Under the pieces are notes generated by a model. The model worked only from the letters and a program-made list of their open reading frames with translations. It was not told where the DNA came from and did no database searches. Shown here piece after piece: positions 32,210 to 42,420 of a stretch of DNA of 64,000 nt; the first letter of the stretch is position 1, and the number at the start of each line of letters is the position of its first letter. The translations under genes were made by a program, and so were the position numbers. This stretch comes from Phytopythium helicoides (Eukaryota; Oomycota; Peronosporomycetes; Pythiales; Pythiaceae), in the NCBI GenBank assembly GCA_024867545.1, contig JANFNE010000017.1, forward strand, positions 87,001-151,000, read 5' to 3'.

Positions 32210-33640
32210 CAAGACAAGGCGAACGCTAGGTGAGTGCACAGCGGAGCGGAAGAAGACCGAGAAGAAGGATCATCAAGAAGATGATGTTCATGGTAATACA
32301 CGACGCCTTTGCCTGCATTTTACACCACAGCCTGATCGCAACCATGGTGGATGAGGCTTTGTCGCGCAGCGATGAGTCCTTGGGATATGTGTAGACGAGT
32401 TGGAAAGGCTCATCATTTTGTCTTCACAAGCATGAATCTTCTGAACAATTGTGCAGATAGCTACCTATCGCAACCAAAGGAGTGTGCTTGATGAATGCAT
32501 GCTCTGAGGTGAGGCTGGACCTCGACTTTGCCAGCTAGTGACGGCATCTACTTTGTGCTCCCAAAACAAAATTGTGTCACCGCTTGTCTGACCGCCGCAA
32601 CTCAATGGCGATTTGAGTGGAATTGTTTTCGTGGGGCTGGTTTCGTCAAAGTATCGGTAGATGCGAAGACAGAGATTAACGAGTTACCACGCTGATTATG
32701 TAGATTTGTCGACGAATCTCATGGAACCAAACGCGTCCAATTCAGTTCGGCTCGCGACCAAAGCGCACAATGCTGCCCATAGTCGAGCTCGCGCCACTCG
32801 ACACACACACTGAATCACTAACGACAGTAGAGCTCGCACTATCCAACACTCACTGACACCACCATCAATCGATCCAGCACAGAGCTCGCGCTGCCGGACT
32901 TCTTTTCTCTTCCTTTGGAAAGCCCGCCAGCCATCATACACGCTCACCACGTTACCAGAAGCAGTATTGAACGTATCTGACAAAATTGCTTCCGACCCAG
33001 ATGGGCCTCCAGACGACAAGGCACTTGAAACACGCACGACTCTGCTTTCCACTAAGTGCGCCACAGCTCACTGCCTTGCACAGACCGCTAAGGATGCTCA
33101 CCTTGCTACCCACGCCACTCGACAAGGCACCAATCGACAGCGAGATGGACGCGTCGTTGGCGCTCACGGAACGTCCACCCGCGACATTGACGTCGTCGTC
33201 AACAGGCGAGACCGATAATTCGTTTCCAAAGCATAAATATCAACTCGGCACTCCAGAGTCACTGCTCGTCACGGTCATATTGCTGCTGCTGCTGCTGTTC
33301 GCAGCGCCATGCGTCGATATCACGACCGAGTCACTCATCAACATGCCATTACCACTCGTGGCAGACACAGCGCCGCCAACCGGGCCGATCGACAGTCAGC
33401 CATCCATCGTCACGTCACATCAAAGTCGCTTGACGACGGCACACTGCTGCTTATAGACATATTGCAAGACGACCCACTCGCAGGGTCCCCTTCGCTCACC
33501 AACAGAGCAGCTAGATGCCGATGTGAAAAAGCGCCGACAGCGTGCACAGATCGTACTTGACTCACCGCTCACCAACACTTGGCTCGACGTGCCGACAAGT
33601 ATTGTGCCGGACTGCACTCGAATTGCATCCGATACGCTGC
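32210..33640. other. Intergenic; Ser/Gly-rich broken frames on minus strand
   Basis: From about 32700 to 33640 the minus strand shows successive short frames rich in Ser, Gly and Val, such as ISLSIGALSSGVGSKVSIL and SALSSGGPSGSEAILSD, that continue each other only with frame changes. This could be a decayed low-complexity surface protein gene or simple compositional bias. 32210-32700 holds nothing recognisable. Confidence 0.3.
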
Positions 33641-33646
33641 TTCCGG

Positions 33647-34057
33647 TCAACGACGGGCTAGCCACGTTACCCCCATCTGGTGTACAGCCCGAGAAGCCCG
33701 CGCCCACCGCCACGGACTCGCTGGAGTCGACGAGTTCGGCAAAGCGCTTATCGTCACTGTTATAGACGCTGGACGTGACGCTGCCTCATATTGTTGACGA
33801 TCATGTGACCAGCCTCTTTCCACCTCGCACTGCGCCATGCCCATCGCCATACCGCCGTGTGCACGAGATGCTTCAACTGTTAAAGAGCCGCTCGTGAAGG
33901 CGTCTGCATCAACTGCGTATTCGACCTTCGGCGAGAATTGCTCCTTGAACAATTTGACGCATACATTAGCGTCAGTGCCGACCTCCCTCCATGCGTGGAT
34001 CAGAGCGATCCCCTCTGCGATGACAAAGCTCTTCCCACGGATCCCCTTCGGCGGCAT
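33647..34057 (-). other. Possible relic of a SANT/Myb-like, transposon-associated protein
   Basis: A minus-strand open frame of 136 codons starts MPPKGIRGKSFVIAEGIALI followed by HAWREVGTDANVCVK. This is reminiscent of the SANT/NAM-like DNA-binding start found in many oomycete transposon-linked proteins (basic RGK, then an acidic-aromatic helix with HAW). The Ser/Gly-rich broken frames follow it on the same strand. The similarity is from memory and short, so this is a weak call. Confidence 0.25.
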
Positions 34058-34942
34058 CGCTCTAGCAGAGCAATGACTCCAAGCAGCAATGAAGCCTCCA
34101 CTGGTGCATCGTGGGCGGGAAATTCATCTCGCTGTGCCACTCACATCCCCAGTCTCACCGTCTTGAACCGCTTTGAACTATTTTCACACGTCGCACGTGG
34201 CTGAGCGATCTTTTAGCGGTATACATGGGTTCTCCGGTTGGATCCGGTTAATCATGAGATGGGTGTGTCTCATCCCGTATACTGGGGTGATGATACAGCC
34301 ACAGCCAGCGGGGATGGCTGCATGCCGCGCTTCTGCTGCTTCCGCCAGCTCGAGCGTGCCTCACACATGCAGCAGATTCAACGACGCAAACCTCGTGCGC
34401 GCCAGCGGCTGGGCGGCCTCTCCCTCCGAATCGCATTAGCAACGGCTCGTTTGGCGCAGGATACGGCCCTCTCACGGCAGGGACGCCGCCAGCCGCGTGA
34501 GACCGAGCGGCCTGCTGCTGTTTCGTGCCGAGCGTCTACAATGTTTGCTGCACTGCTGGCTGCGCTGCTGGCTGCGGATGCTGATGTCGCCCCCATGCCG
34601 CTGGCGCTGCCACGTGGGGGGCTGGATTTGATGCGAATCACTCTCATCCGCGAGCACTGATTGGCCAGCGCGCCACCGCCTGATTTATATCGTAGAAGCC
34701 TCACTCCCCTCAGTACATGAGTATACACGCCCATCCCCCACAATTACAAAACTCAAGTCCCAATGCACTGCTTTCTGCAAGTGTTCAGCACCCAGACGCG
34801 TATACCGTCGCGCATAGCCGGTACCCACGTGGGTTCAACGCGACGCAAGTATACATCCACTACCACTGACGGCCGCTCCATACTGAGCGCAAGTTCGCCT
34901 CGGATCCTCCCCCTCCTCCCCCACCTTCATGGCGATCTTGCA
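34058..34942. other. Upstream region of second PLD-like gene
   Basis: Contains 34219-34250, a copy of 27462-27493, and 34760-34860, a copy of about 27638-27720. Between them lies about 500 bp absent from the first PLD copy and without a recognisable gene. Confidence 0.5.
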
Positions 34943-34962
34943 GCCTCATTCCGACTTTTGCC
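34943..34962 (+). promoter_or_regulatory. Inr + FPR core promoter of second PLD-like gene
   Basis: GCCTCATTCCGACTTTTGCC lies about 45 bp before the ATG at 35005. Confidence 0.7.
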
Positions 34963-35004
34963 CGGCAAGCAGCAAGCCCCAGCCCAGCCAAGAGCCAAGC
35001 AGCC

Positions 35005-36633
35005 ATGGAGGAGACCTTCAGCAAGGTGCTGCACTTCTTCGCGGACCCGTTCGGCCACGAGCAGAAGCCCCCGCGTGCCGCCAATGCGCCATTCGACCAG
35101 CCCGAGCTCGACCCCAAGAAGTGGTTCCTGACCGAGAAGGAGATCACCACGGCTCGCGGAGGCCACCACCGCCCCAACCTCGCCACGTTCACCACTGGCA
35201 ACCACGTCACCATGTACGCGGCGGGCGGCCCGTACTTCGCGGCGGCCTGCGACGCCATCCAGTCGACGCGCAACCACGACCGCGTGTACCTGACGGGCTG
35301 GAGCGTCGACAACGTCCCGTTCAAGCCGGAGGACCCCAACACGAGCTTCCAGGACCTCATTGAGGGCGCCGTGAGCCGCGGAGCCGATGTGCGCATGCTA
35401 GTGTGGGCCAACGTTACCGAGAAGGAGCAGAACCACAAGATGCGCGACTTTGTCAACTCGCTGCCGGCACCGACCTTCGCCGGACCTGCTCGCTTTGTCT
35501 ACGACGACCGCCTTCCTTACGCTACGTCTTCGCACCACCAGAAGTCTCTGATCGTGCGTCGTGGCAACCAGCTGTACGCGTTCGTGGGAGGCGTTGACCT
35601 CACGAACGAGCGCTGGGACACTGTGGCTCACGACCAGGCTGACCTTCGCATTGCGGCAGGTATCAAGACATCCTACAACGGATGGCTCGACTCGCACTGC
35701 CGTATTGAGGGTCCTGCCGCCAAGGATGTCGCCTGGAACTTCCTGCAGCGTTGGAACGCCGAGCCCAAGCCGACTCAGGATCTGCTGGACGACGTCATGG
35801 ACTTTGAGAACCCCGAGTTTGGCAAGCTCCCTCCTATTGACCAGCCATACCCGGGAGAGCAGCACACGCACCTCGATATCCCCACGGACGGGACGCATGC
35901 GGTGCAGATTTTGCGCACTTTCAGCCCCGAGTGCGAAGCGTACAAGGACTTTGCTCCTGTTGGTGAGCAGGGAATCTTCCATGCTCGCATCAAGGCGATC
36001 CGTAATGCCAAGAACTACATCTTCATCCAGGACCAGTACTTCATTCTTGTCCCGGAGTTGCTGGACGAGCTGACCAAGATCCTGCCGAGCATCGAGCGCC
36101 TCATTGTCATTGTGCAGCGCACGGTCGAGGCCGGCTACACGGGCTACGCCAAGTACCTGTACGACATGGTCGCTCCTCTGCAGGAGAAGTTCCCGGACAA
36201 GTTCAAGCTGTACACGACGAAGGAGTCTCGCGAGCTGTACATCCACTCGAAGATCGTCATCATTGACGATGTGTACGTCTCGCACGGTTCGGCGAACTGG
36301 AACCGCCGCTCGATGACGAGCGACTCGGAGATTGGGTGTAACATCGTCGACACGGAGCTGATCACGAACGCGGACAACATCACGGTCAACAAGCTCGCGC
36401 ACTCGTTCCGTCTGCAGAAGTTTGCGGAGGCTACCAAGTTGCCGTACAAGCAGCTGGAGCAGATGACTTTTATCGAGGCATGCGATGCGCTGGAGGCTGC
36501 TGCGCACGACGATGGTTTCAGTTTGATCGAGCCGTACGGTGTCAAGGACAGTGTCGCGTTCAACTTCGTCCCTGAGTTTGTGCGCGAAGCTGTCGACCCG
36601 GACCCGGATCCGGATACGCCGGCGAACATCTAA
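35005..36633 (+). CDS. Phospholipase D-like protein, copy 2
   Basis: 542 aa, very close to copy 1 at 27843 and also intronless. It shares the Arg substitution in the first HKD motif (HHQKSLIVRRG), so this is a trait of the pair and not a random mutation. The second motif (IHSKIVIIDD, GSANWNRRSM) is complete. Differences cluster at a surface loop (KPTQDLLDDVMDFENPE in place of KPAEHPLKDLMDFDNPE) and at the C-terminus (VKDSVAFNFVPEFVREAVD). The 3' flank (GCGGCATTAGGAATGCGTGA) is also shared with copy 1. Confidence 0.9.
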   Translation: MEETFSKVLHFFADPFGHEQKPPRAANAPFDQPELDPKKWFLTEKEITTARGGHHRPNLATFTTGNHVTMYAAGGPYFAAACDAIQSTRNHDRVYLTGWSVDNVPFKPEDPNTSFQDLIEGAVSRGADVRMLVWANVTEKEQNHKMRDFVNSLPAPTFAGPARFVYDDRLPYATSSHHQKSLIVRRGNQLYAFVGGVDLTNERWDTVAHDQADLRIAAGIKTSYNGWLDSHCRIEGPAAKDVAWNFLQRWNAEPKPTQDLLDDVMDFENPEFGKLPPIDQPYPGEQHTHLDIPTDGTHAVQILRTFSPECEAYKDFAPVGEQGIFHARIKAIRNAKNYIFIQDQYFILVPELLDELTKILPSIERLIVIVQRTVEAGYTGYAKYLYDMVAPLQEKFPDKFKLYTTKESRELYIHSKIVIIDDVYVSHGSANWNRRSMTSDSEIGCNIVDTELITNADNITVNKLAHSFRLQKFAEATKLPYKQLEQMTFIEACDALEAAAHDDGFSLIEPYGVKDSVAFNFVPEFVREAVDPDPDPDTPANI

Positions 36634-36893
36634 GCGGCATTAGGAATGCGTGACAATGCATCCGGTTGCCGACATTCCGATGGGTAGGAGTTGAGCGCTG
36701 CGCTCCTCCGTATGTGCGTCTCAGTTGTAGCAAAATGAAAATGAAACAAAAAAGTTTGTCAGTGGGAAATTCCTGTGCATTTGTTGTCACAAGTGTGTTA
36801 ATCTAAACCTTGAGGTGTTTTGCATCCATATCTGCTTCTTTAAAAAGTTGTTCGCTTTAATTGCTAAACGCATTTTGGTAGCTTCCACCACAT
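36634..36893. other. Intergenic up to the left edge of the array B palindrome
   Basis: The 3' flank of the second PLD-like gene, then sequence that differs from the right-hand copy of the palindrome. The junction is at 36893/36894. Confidence 0.5.
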
Positions 36894-37068
36894 CTCGAAC
36901 AGACACTACATTTTCTTTGCTTCCGCTTTGGGTACGATGACGCTCGAGCTGTACAATATCTCTAAGCTCCTGCGATGACAATTTGATTCCACGGTGGCTT
37001 GCTCTCGATAGTTGCTTCGTAGCTCGGTCGAGAACTTGGAATTTGGCCTCAATGATGCTCGATGACAT
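36894..37068 (-). pseudogene. Truncated 5' fragment of the gene at 52841
   Basis: The minus strand encodes the first 58 residues of the protein at 52841 (from MSSSIIEAKFQVLDRATKQL), with one R-to-Q change. It then breaks off at CTGTTCGAG and continues into unrelated sequence. This marks the left breakpoint of the inverted duplication that includes array B. The open frame continues to 36787 with non-homologous residues, so no functional product is expected. Confidence 0.8.
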
Positions 37069-37540
37069 GGAGAATCAGCGTGAAGACTCCATCCACGAAA
37101 ATGCTACTACGTAAAACCTTGACCCACGAACCAGCGTCAGTTGTGAGTAAAGGCTTTAGCTCGATTCCAAATTTGGCTCGTCTATCTTTGAATGGTGCTA
37201 CCGGTAAACAGCTTGACATGACGCCAGAAAATGACGCGCTTGCAGCAAATGGTCTGAACACTCATTTTCAAACCAATAGGTAATGAGCTTGGATACTGCA
37301 ACGCTTTCCTTCACTGTTTTTTTTTTCTGGTGTGTGATGTTGATCAACACAATCACTGATATCATCTCAAGTTGCAAGTGATCTCGACGAATGACACCAG
37401 CATTGACGAATACAATATCCAAGTCACAACCGTGCGAGTAACATTGCGACTAGCGACTTATAAACAAGCATCCACCCACCCAACCACTCACTCACTCGCT
37501 CACTCTCGCTCTCTCTCTCAGAGAGTCGCTCTCAATCAAT
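37069..37540. repeat. Left terminal flank of palindrome (inverted copy of 52362-52840)
   Basis: Inverted copy of the 3' flank of B5. It includes a short open frame (minus 37422-37198, starting MDIVFV) that also exists at 52497-52721, and a CT-rich simple repeat at 37496-37532. Small differences include about 13 bp near 37160 that are missing from the right copy. Confidence 0.7.
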
Positions 37541-38986
37541 CTACATCTTGTACATCTTGATCTTGAAAAAGAAGATGCCGATCACGAACGCCGCCAGACT
37601 CGTGATGCCGCCAAGGAACACTGGCAGCTTGTAACCCAGAGACGACTCCACCAGCGCAGACGCCATCGCGAACTCCAGGAACTGACCCAGACAGTTGGCC
37701 GAGTTCAACGCACCCACGTACACGCCAATGTCCACATCGGCGCCGAATACGTGGATGATGGACGGCACCATGAGCGCGAAGATGGCCGACTGCGAGATGC
37801 CCGTGGCCGCCACCACGAACAGGTCGAACGTGACGTTCTTGGTCCAGGCCATGATCAACAGCAGCATCTGCGGGATGCACGCGATCGTGATGACCCACTT
37901 GGCGCCGAACCAGCGCACCAGGAACGGCAGGCACCACGAGAACACGTAGCCCACGATGTTGAACATCATGTCTCCGCGGCCGCCGGCAATGCTCACGCCG
38001 TGGTTGTACGCCGTCTGCTCGGCCGAGCACGGGTCACACGTGTCGGCGCCCGTCGACGAGCCGCCGTACACCTCGAGGCCGAAGAACTGACCCTTGCTGC
38101 CGTTGTACGCCGTGTAGCCGTACTCGAGCAGCGTGAGCATGAGGGCGTAGATGATGAGCACACCCGGAAGCGCCTTGACGCCGTACCAGATCTGCTGGAA
38201 CGCGTGCTTGACGGCCTCGAGCGACGACTTGGCCTCGATCGAGCTCGGGTCCAGCGGCGTCTCCTTCGCGGCGACGCATGCAACACCCACCGTGACGACC
38301 ATCACGACGGACAGCATCCCCATGAACCAGTGCATGGTGTTGTAGGCCGGACCGAACGCGTCGATGTACACGGCCACGAGGATGGCGCCGAGCGTCGCCC
38401 AGCCCTGGCCCAGCGCGGCCCCCGTCGTCTGCCGGTCCCCAGCCAAGTCAGCCACCAGCAGATACGCGGGCGCCTGCACCACGTTCACCGTCACATCCAT
38501 CCAAACGTAGAACACGACCGAGAAGAAGGCGGTCCATGTGCGCCTGGTGACGGTGCCGGTGCTTCCGTCGCCGACGTCTCCGAGGGCGTCGCCGATGTCG
38601 CGCGTGTAGCCCATGAGGATCCAGCAGATGACGCTTGTGACGGCGGCGGTGGCGAGGAAGGGGCGACGTCGACCCCACTTGTTGGTGCTGCGGTCGCTGA
38701 AGACGCCGACGGTGGGTCCGACGAGGATGCCGACGATGGGGCCGATGAGCTGCGTGAGCTGCACGGCGAAGCTCGGGATCATGGTTTGGAGGTACGGTCC
38801 GAGCGCGGCCCACTGGGCGGCCCACGCCATGTTGAGCGCCATGCGTGGCATGGAGATGGCGAGTAGCAGCCAGATGGATGGCGAGTTGGCTGGGCGGTCA
38901 TGCAGCTTCTCGTCTCCGTTGACGGACAGTTTTGGGGAAGCGTGCTGGTTATAGTTCGGCGTAGTTGCAGCTTCGAGGTCCGTCAT
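37541..38986 (-). CDS. GPH/SUT-like sugar transporter, array B copy 1 (B1)
   Basis: 481 aa, intronless, 12 TM. The start at 38986 (MTDLEAATTPNYNQHAS) is preferred because the core promoter at 39058-39077 lies inside the longer open frame that begins at 39160. Relative to array A the family is the same (SDRSTNKWGRRRP, GYTAYNG.KGQFFGLEVYGG, YNHGVSIAGG) but the sequence is clearly diverged: IPSFAVQLTQLIGPIVGILV, a different Cys loop (GADTCDPCSAEQTAYNHG) and the C-terminus FFKIKMYKM. It probably performs sugar/H+ symport at the plasma membrane; A and B may differ in substrate or expression. Confidence 0.92.
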   Translation of the reverse strand: MTDLEAATTPNYNQHASPKLSVNGDEKLHDRPANSPSIWLLLAISMPRMALNMAWAAQWAALGPYLQTMIPSFAVQLTQLIGPIVGILVGPTVGVFSDRSTNKWGRRRPFLATAAVTSVICWILMGYTRDIGDALGDVGDGSTGTVTRRTWTAFFSVVFYVWMDVTVNVVQAPAYLLVADLAGDRQTTGAALGQGWATLGAILVAVYIDAFGPAYNTMHWFMGMLSVVMVVTVGVACVAAKETPLDPSSIEAKSSLEAVKHAFQQIWYGVKALPGVLIIYALMLTLLEYGYTAYNGSKGQFFGLEVYGGSSTGADTCDPCSAEQTAYNHGVSIAGGRGDMMFNIVGYVFSWCLPFLVRWFGAKWVITIACIPQMLLLIMAWTKNVTFDLFVVAATGISQSAIFALMVPSIIHVFGADVDIGVYVGALNSANCLGQFLEFAMASALVESSLGYKLPVFLGGITSLAAFVIGIFFFKIKMYKM

Positions 38987-40880
38987 GGCTCCTTGGCGAC
39001 TTGCCGTGGTGGCTGGTCGCTGTGCTGGTGTCGAGTCGACGGAGGTGGTGAATCCTTGGTGAATTGAGGAATGATCAATTTGTCTCGACGGGTTGGTCTG
39101 TCGTCGAGGTCGTTTCGGGCCGGGACGACGCTGGTTTGATGTAGTCACCGGAGAGGGCAAAACCGAGTTGCAGCACGGCTGTCGCTACAGTGGCAATGAA
39201 TGGGCCTCGATGCAAAAAGGATCCGCCACCAGCAAGTAACTGGTTGAAGTTCCGCAGAGGCGGGCGCCATAGGAGCTGACGAAAGACATCAGAACTGAAG
39301 ACATCGGAGCTGAAGAATTCACCAGACAGACCAAGCACATCTCAGTCTTCATGAGTGGGTCCTGATGTGCAATTACAGCACTGAAATCCACGACGGCGTA
39401 GGCGTGCTAGTAGTGATGCCGCTGGTATCTGGATAGCTTGGCGTGGCAAGTCGAGGCGACAGTCGCGTGGTGGCTGCCGGTGGTTTGGCGATTTTACTGA
39501 GTCGGGTGTGCATGTTTTTGGTAACTGCATGATCTGCTATAAATGTTGAGATCCAGATGGATTGGCTACCGAAAATGCCCTCTACAAATCATTATACAAT
39601 GCTTTCAGTATGAGTTGCGAAACTGAACATTTTTCAGTACGAACCGTGGACGGAGCGGCAATCGCAGTCGCGTGGAGGAGTTTCGTTTGCCGGAGTTGAA
39701 GCTTCACTTTGTATCTCGACATTGCACAATACGGTACAGCACTTATAGACAAAAAAAAGTTGTTTGCAGTGTGCATGTGTAGAAAGCAATCCAGTGGGAT
39801 TAGATACTGGTGGCCACTCTGCGGCTCAAGACCGAGACCACAGGACTCCTGCTTGAAGTGTACATATATATCGATAGAGCCAACGACTCGCATGACCCGT
39901 CGTTTTTCGAGAAGCCAACTCATCATCACCAATCTAGAGAGAAAGTTGTTTGCGCTCCATTATGCACAGTATTCATTGCCTCGCCAGGATACTATCCGCA
40001 GGACTTATAATTGTGGCAGGACTGATGTGCTGCAAAGGGAAGTTGTACAATACACCCCGCACGTGGATAGGGGCGGGGAGCCACCATGACCAGCCGCCTC
40101 GTGAGCCCTTGCGGAGTGGATGCAGTTTCAAAATACGAGCATGCATAGAGCCAAACTCAAGTGAGATTGTGGCGAGGGGATGCTGGTATTGGTGTGGACA
40201 AATGCTCCTCGGGATTACATCAATGACTCGGCTAGAGTTCGGATCCGATCCGATGAGATCGGGAAAACGTTCAGAGCTATGTGAATAGGACAGCAGCACA
40301 ACCCATCGATCGAGAGCGAGATGACTGAGCTCGTTTCCCCCTACACTTGACCTTTCTGAGGTCGTCACCACGCTTGCAGTGCAGCAATCATCGACTGTCC
40401 ACTTTGGCGTGAGCATAGCACAGATCTCGTCAGGTACCAGCTACACACTTGTATATGCACTTGATGTAGCTTACCGCATCGGATCGAGTTCTTCAGGGAT
40501 ATCTTGTCATGAGCAGCTATTTCCTGGATAAACGTCAAATCGGCGGATTAAATGAGGTTGGTACTCTACACTTGGTAGCGCACAAACAGATGAGCTACAA
40601 CACATATTACTGTACAAGTAGGAGAGGCCACAACAATGTGTTGCGTCGTGGCTCAAGCTTTCAATGCTTCACTATCGAGAACATCTAGAAACCAAAATCA
40701 CAAGACCTCACATCTTGCTCAACAAAAAGGGAAAAGGGAAACCTTTCTGAACATTACGCCAACGTCATCGCACTTGCACTAGTGAGACTCGCGACTTATA
40801 AACAAGCATCCACCCACCCAACCACTCACTCACTCGCTCACTCTCGCTCTCTCTCTCTCAGAGAGTCGCTCTCAATCAAT
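38987..40880. repeat. Array B spacer between B1 and B2 (inverted copy of the B3-B4 spacer)
   Basis: About 1.9 kb, near-identical in inverted orientation to 45686-47577 and 49024-50915. Open frames inside, such as 39709-40089, recur in every copy only because the DNA is repeated; none resembles a protein. A short CT-rich repeat lies next to the B2 stop (40835-40871). Confidence 0.8.
39058..39077 (-). promoter_or_regulatory. Inr + FPR core promoter of B1
   Basis: On the minus strand the sequence reads TGATCATTCCTCAATTCACC, about 70-90 bp before the ATG at 38986. Confidence 0.75.
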
Positions 40881-42326
40881 CTACATCTTGTACATCTTGA
40901 TCTTGAAAAAGAAGATGCCAATCACGAACGCCGCCAGACTCGTGATGCCACCAAGGAACACTGGCAGCTTGTAACCCAGAGACGACTCCACCAGCGCAGA
41001 CGCCATCGCGAACTCCAGGAACTGACCCAGACAGTTGGCCGAGTTCAACGCACCCACGTACACGCCAATGTCCACATCGGCGCCGAACACGTGGATGATG
41101 GACGGCACCATGAGCGCGAAGATGGCCGACTGCGAGATGCCCGTGGCCGCCACCACGAACAGGTCGAACGTGACGTTCTTGGTCCAGGCCATGATCAACA
41201 GCAGCATCTGCGGGATGCACGCGATCGTGATGACCCACTTGGCGCCGAACCAGCGCACCAGGAACGGCAGGCACCACGAGAACACGTAGCCCACGATGTT
41301 GAACATCATGTCTCCGCGGCCGCCGGCAATGCTCACGCCGTGGTTGTACGCCGTCTGCTCGGCCGAGCACGGGTCACACGTGTCGGCGCCCGTCGACGAG
41401 CCGCCGTACACCTCGAGGCCGAAGAACTGACCCTTGCTGCCGTTGTACGCCGTGTAGCCGTACTCGAGCAGCGTGAGCATGAGGGCGTAGATGATGAGCA
41501 CACCCGGAAGCGCCTTGACGCCGTACCAGATCTGCTGGAACGCGTGCTTGACGGCCTCGAGCGACGACTTGGCCTCGATCGAGCTCGGGTCCAGCGGCGT
41601 CTCCTTCGCGGCGACGCATGCAACACCCACCGTGACGACCATCACGACGGACAGCATCCCCATGAACCAGTGCATGGTGTTGTAGGCCGGACCGAACGCG
41701 TCGATGTACACGGCCACGAGGATGGCGCCGAGCGTCGCCCAGCCCTGGCCCAGCGCGGCCCCCGTCGTCTGCCGGTCCCCAGCCAAGTCAGCCACCAGCA
41801 GATACGCGGGCGCCTGCACCACGTTCACCGTCACATCCATCCAAACGTAGAACACGACCGAGAAGAAGGCGGTCCATGTGCGCCTGGTGACGGTGCCGGT
41901 GCTTCCGTCGCCGACGTCTCCGAGGGCGTCGCCGATGTCGCGCGTGTAGCCCATGAGGATCCAGCAGATGACGCTTGTGACGGCGGCGGTGGCGAGGAAG
42001 GGGCGACGTCGACCCCACTTGTTGGTGCTGCGGTCGCTGAAGACGCCGACGGTGGGTCCGACGAGGATGCCGACGATGGGGCCGATGAGCTGCGTGAGCT
42101 GCACGGCGAAGCTCGGGATCATGGTTTGGAGGTACGGTCCGAGCGCGGCCCACTGGGCGGCCCACGCCATGTTGAGCGCCATGCGTGGCATGGAGATGGC
42201 GAGTAGCAGCCAGATGGATGGCGAGTTGGCTGGGCGGTCATGCAGCTTCTCGTCTCCGTTGACGGACAGTTTTGGGGAAGCGTGCTGCTCGTACGTGGGT
42301 GTGGTGGCGGCTTCGAGGTCCTTCAT
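40881..42326 (-). CDS. GPH/SUT-like sugar transporter, array B copy 2 (B2)
   Basis: 481 aa. The body is identical to B1 as far as can be read, but the N-terminus (MKDLEAATTPTYEQHAS), the 5' leader and the promoter differ and match B3. The switch from diverged to identical sequence occurs within the first 20 codons, as expected if gene conversion homogenised only the coding body. The start at 42326 is chosen by comparison with B3; the frame is open to 42605 but runs through the promoter. Confidence 0.92.
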   Translation of the reverse strand: MKDLEAATTPTYEQHASPKLSVNGDEKLHDRPANSPSIWLLLAISMPRMALNMAWAAQWAALGPYLQTMIPSFAVQLTQLIGPIVGILVGPTVGVFSDRSTNKWGRRRPFLATAAVTSVICWILMGYTRDIGDALGDVGDGSTGTVTRRTWTAFFSVVFYVWMDVTVNVVQAPAYLLVADLAGDRQTTGAALGQGWATLGAILVAVYIDAFGPAYNTMHWFMGMLSVVMVVTVGVACVAAKETPLDPSSIEAKSSLEAVKHAFQQIWYGVKALPGVLIIYALMLTLLEYGYTAYNGSKGQFFGLEVYGGSSTGADTCDPCSAEQTAYNHGVSIAGGRGDMMFNIVGYVFSWCLPFLVRWFGAKWVITIACIPQMLLLIMAWTKNVTFDLFVVAATGISQSAIFALMVPSIIHVFGADVDIGVYVGALNSANCLGQFLEFAMASALVESSLGYKLPVFLGGITSLAAFVIGIFFFKIKMYKM

Positions 42327-42401
42327 GCTTGTTTGCTTCGTTACTTGAGCAGTGGTTGACTTGAAGGCTTGCGCGTGAGACTCGGTTGCTGTCGAAGTCG
42401 A

Positions 42402-42420
42402 CGCAAAATGAAGAATGATC
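42402..42420 (-). promoter_or_regulatory. Inr + FPR core promoter of B2
   Basis: On the minus strand the sequence reads GATCATTCTTCATTTTGCG, about 75 bp before the ATG at 42326. Confidence 0.7.

Noticed and set aside
37751..38866. Long antisense open frames (up to 517 codons, e.g. 51036-52589) opposite every transporter
   Set aside because: These are shadows of GC3-rich coding sequence; their composition (His, Asp, Arg-rich) and exact overlap with the sense genes show they are artefacts.
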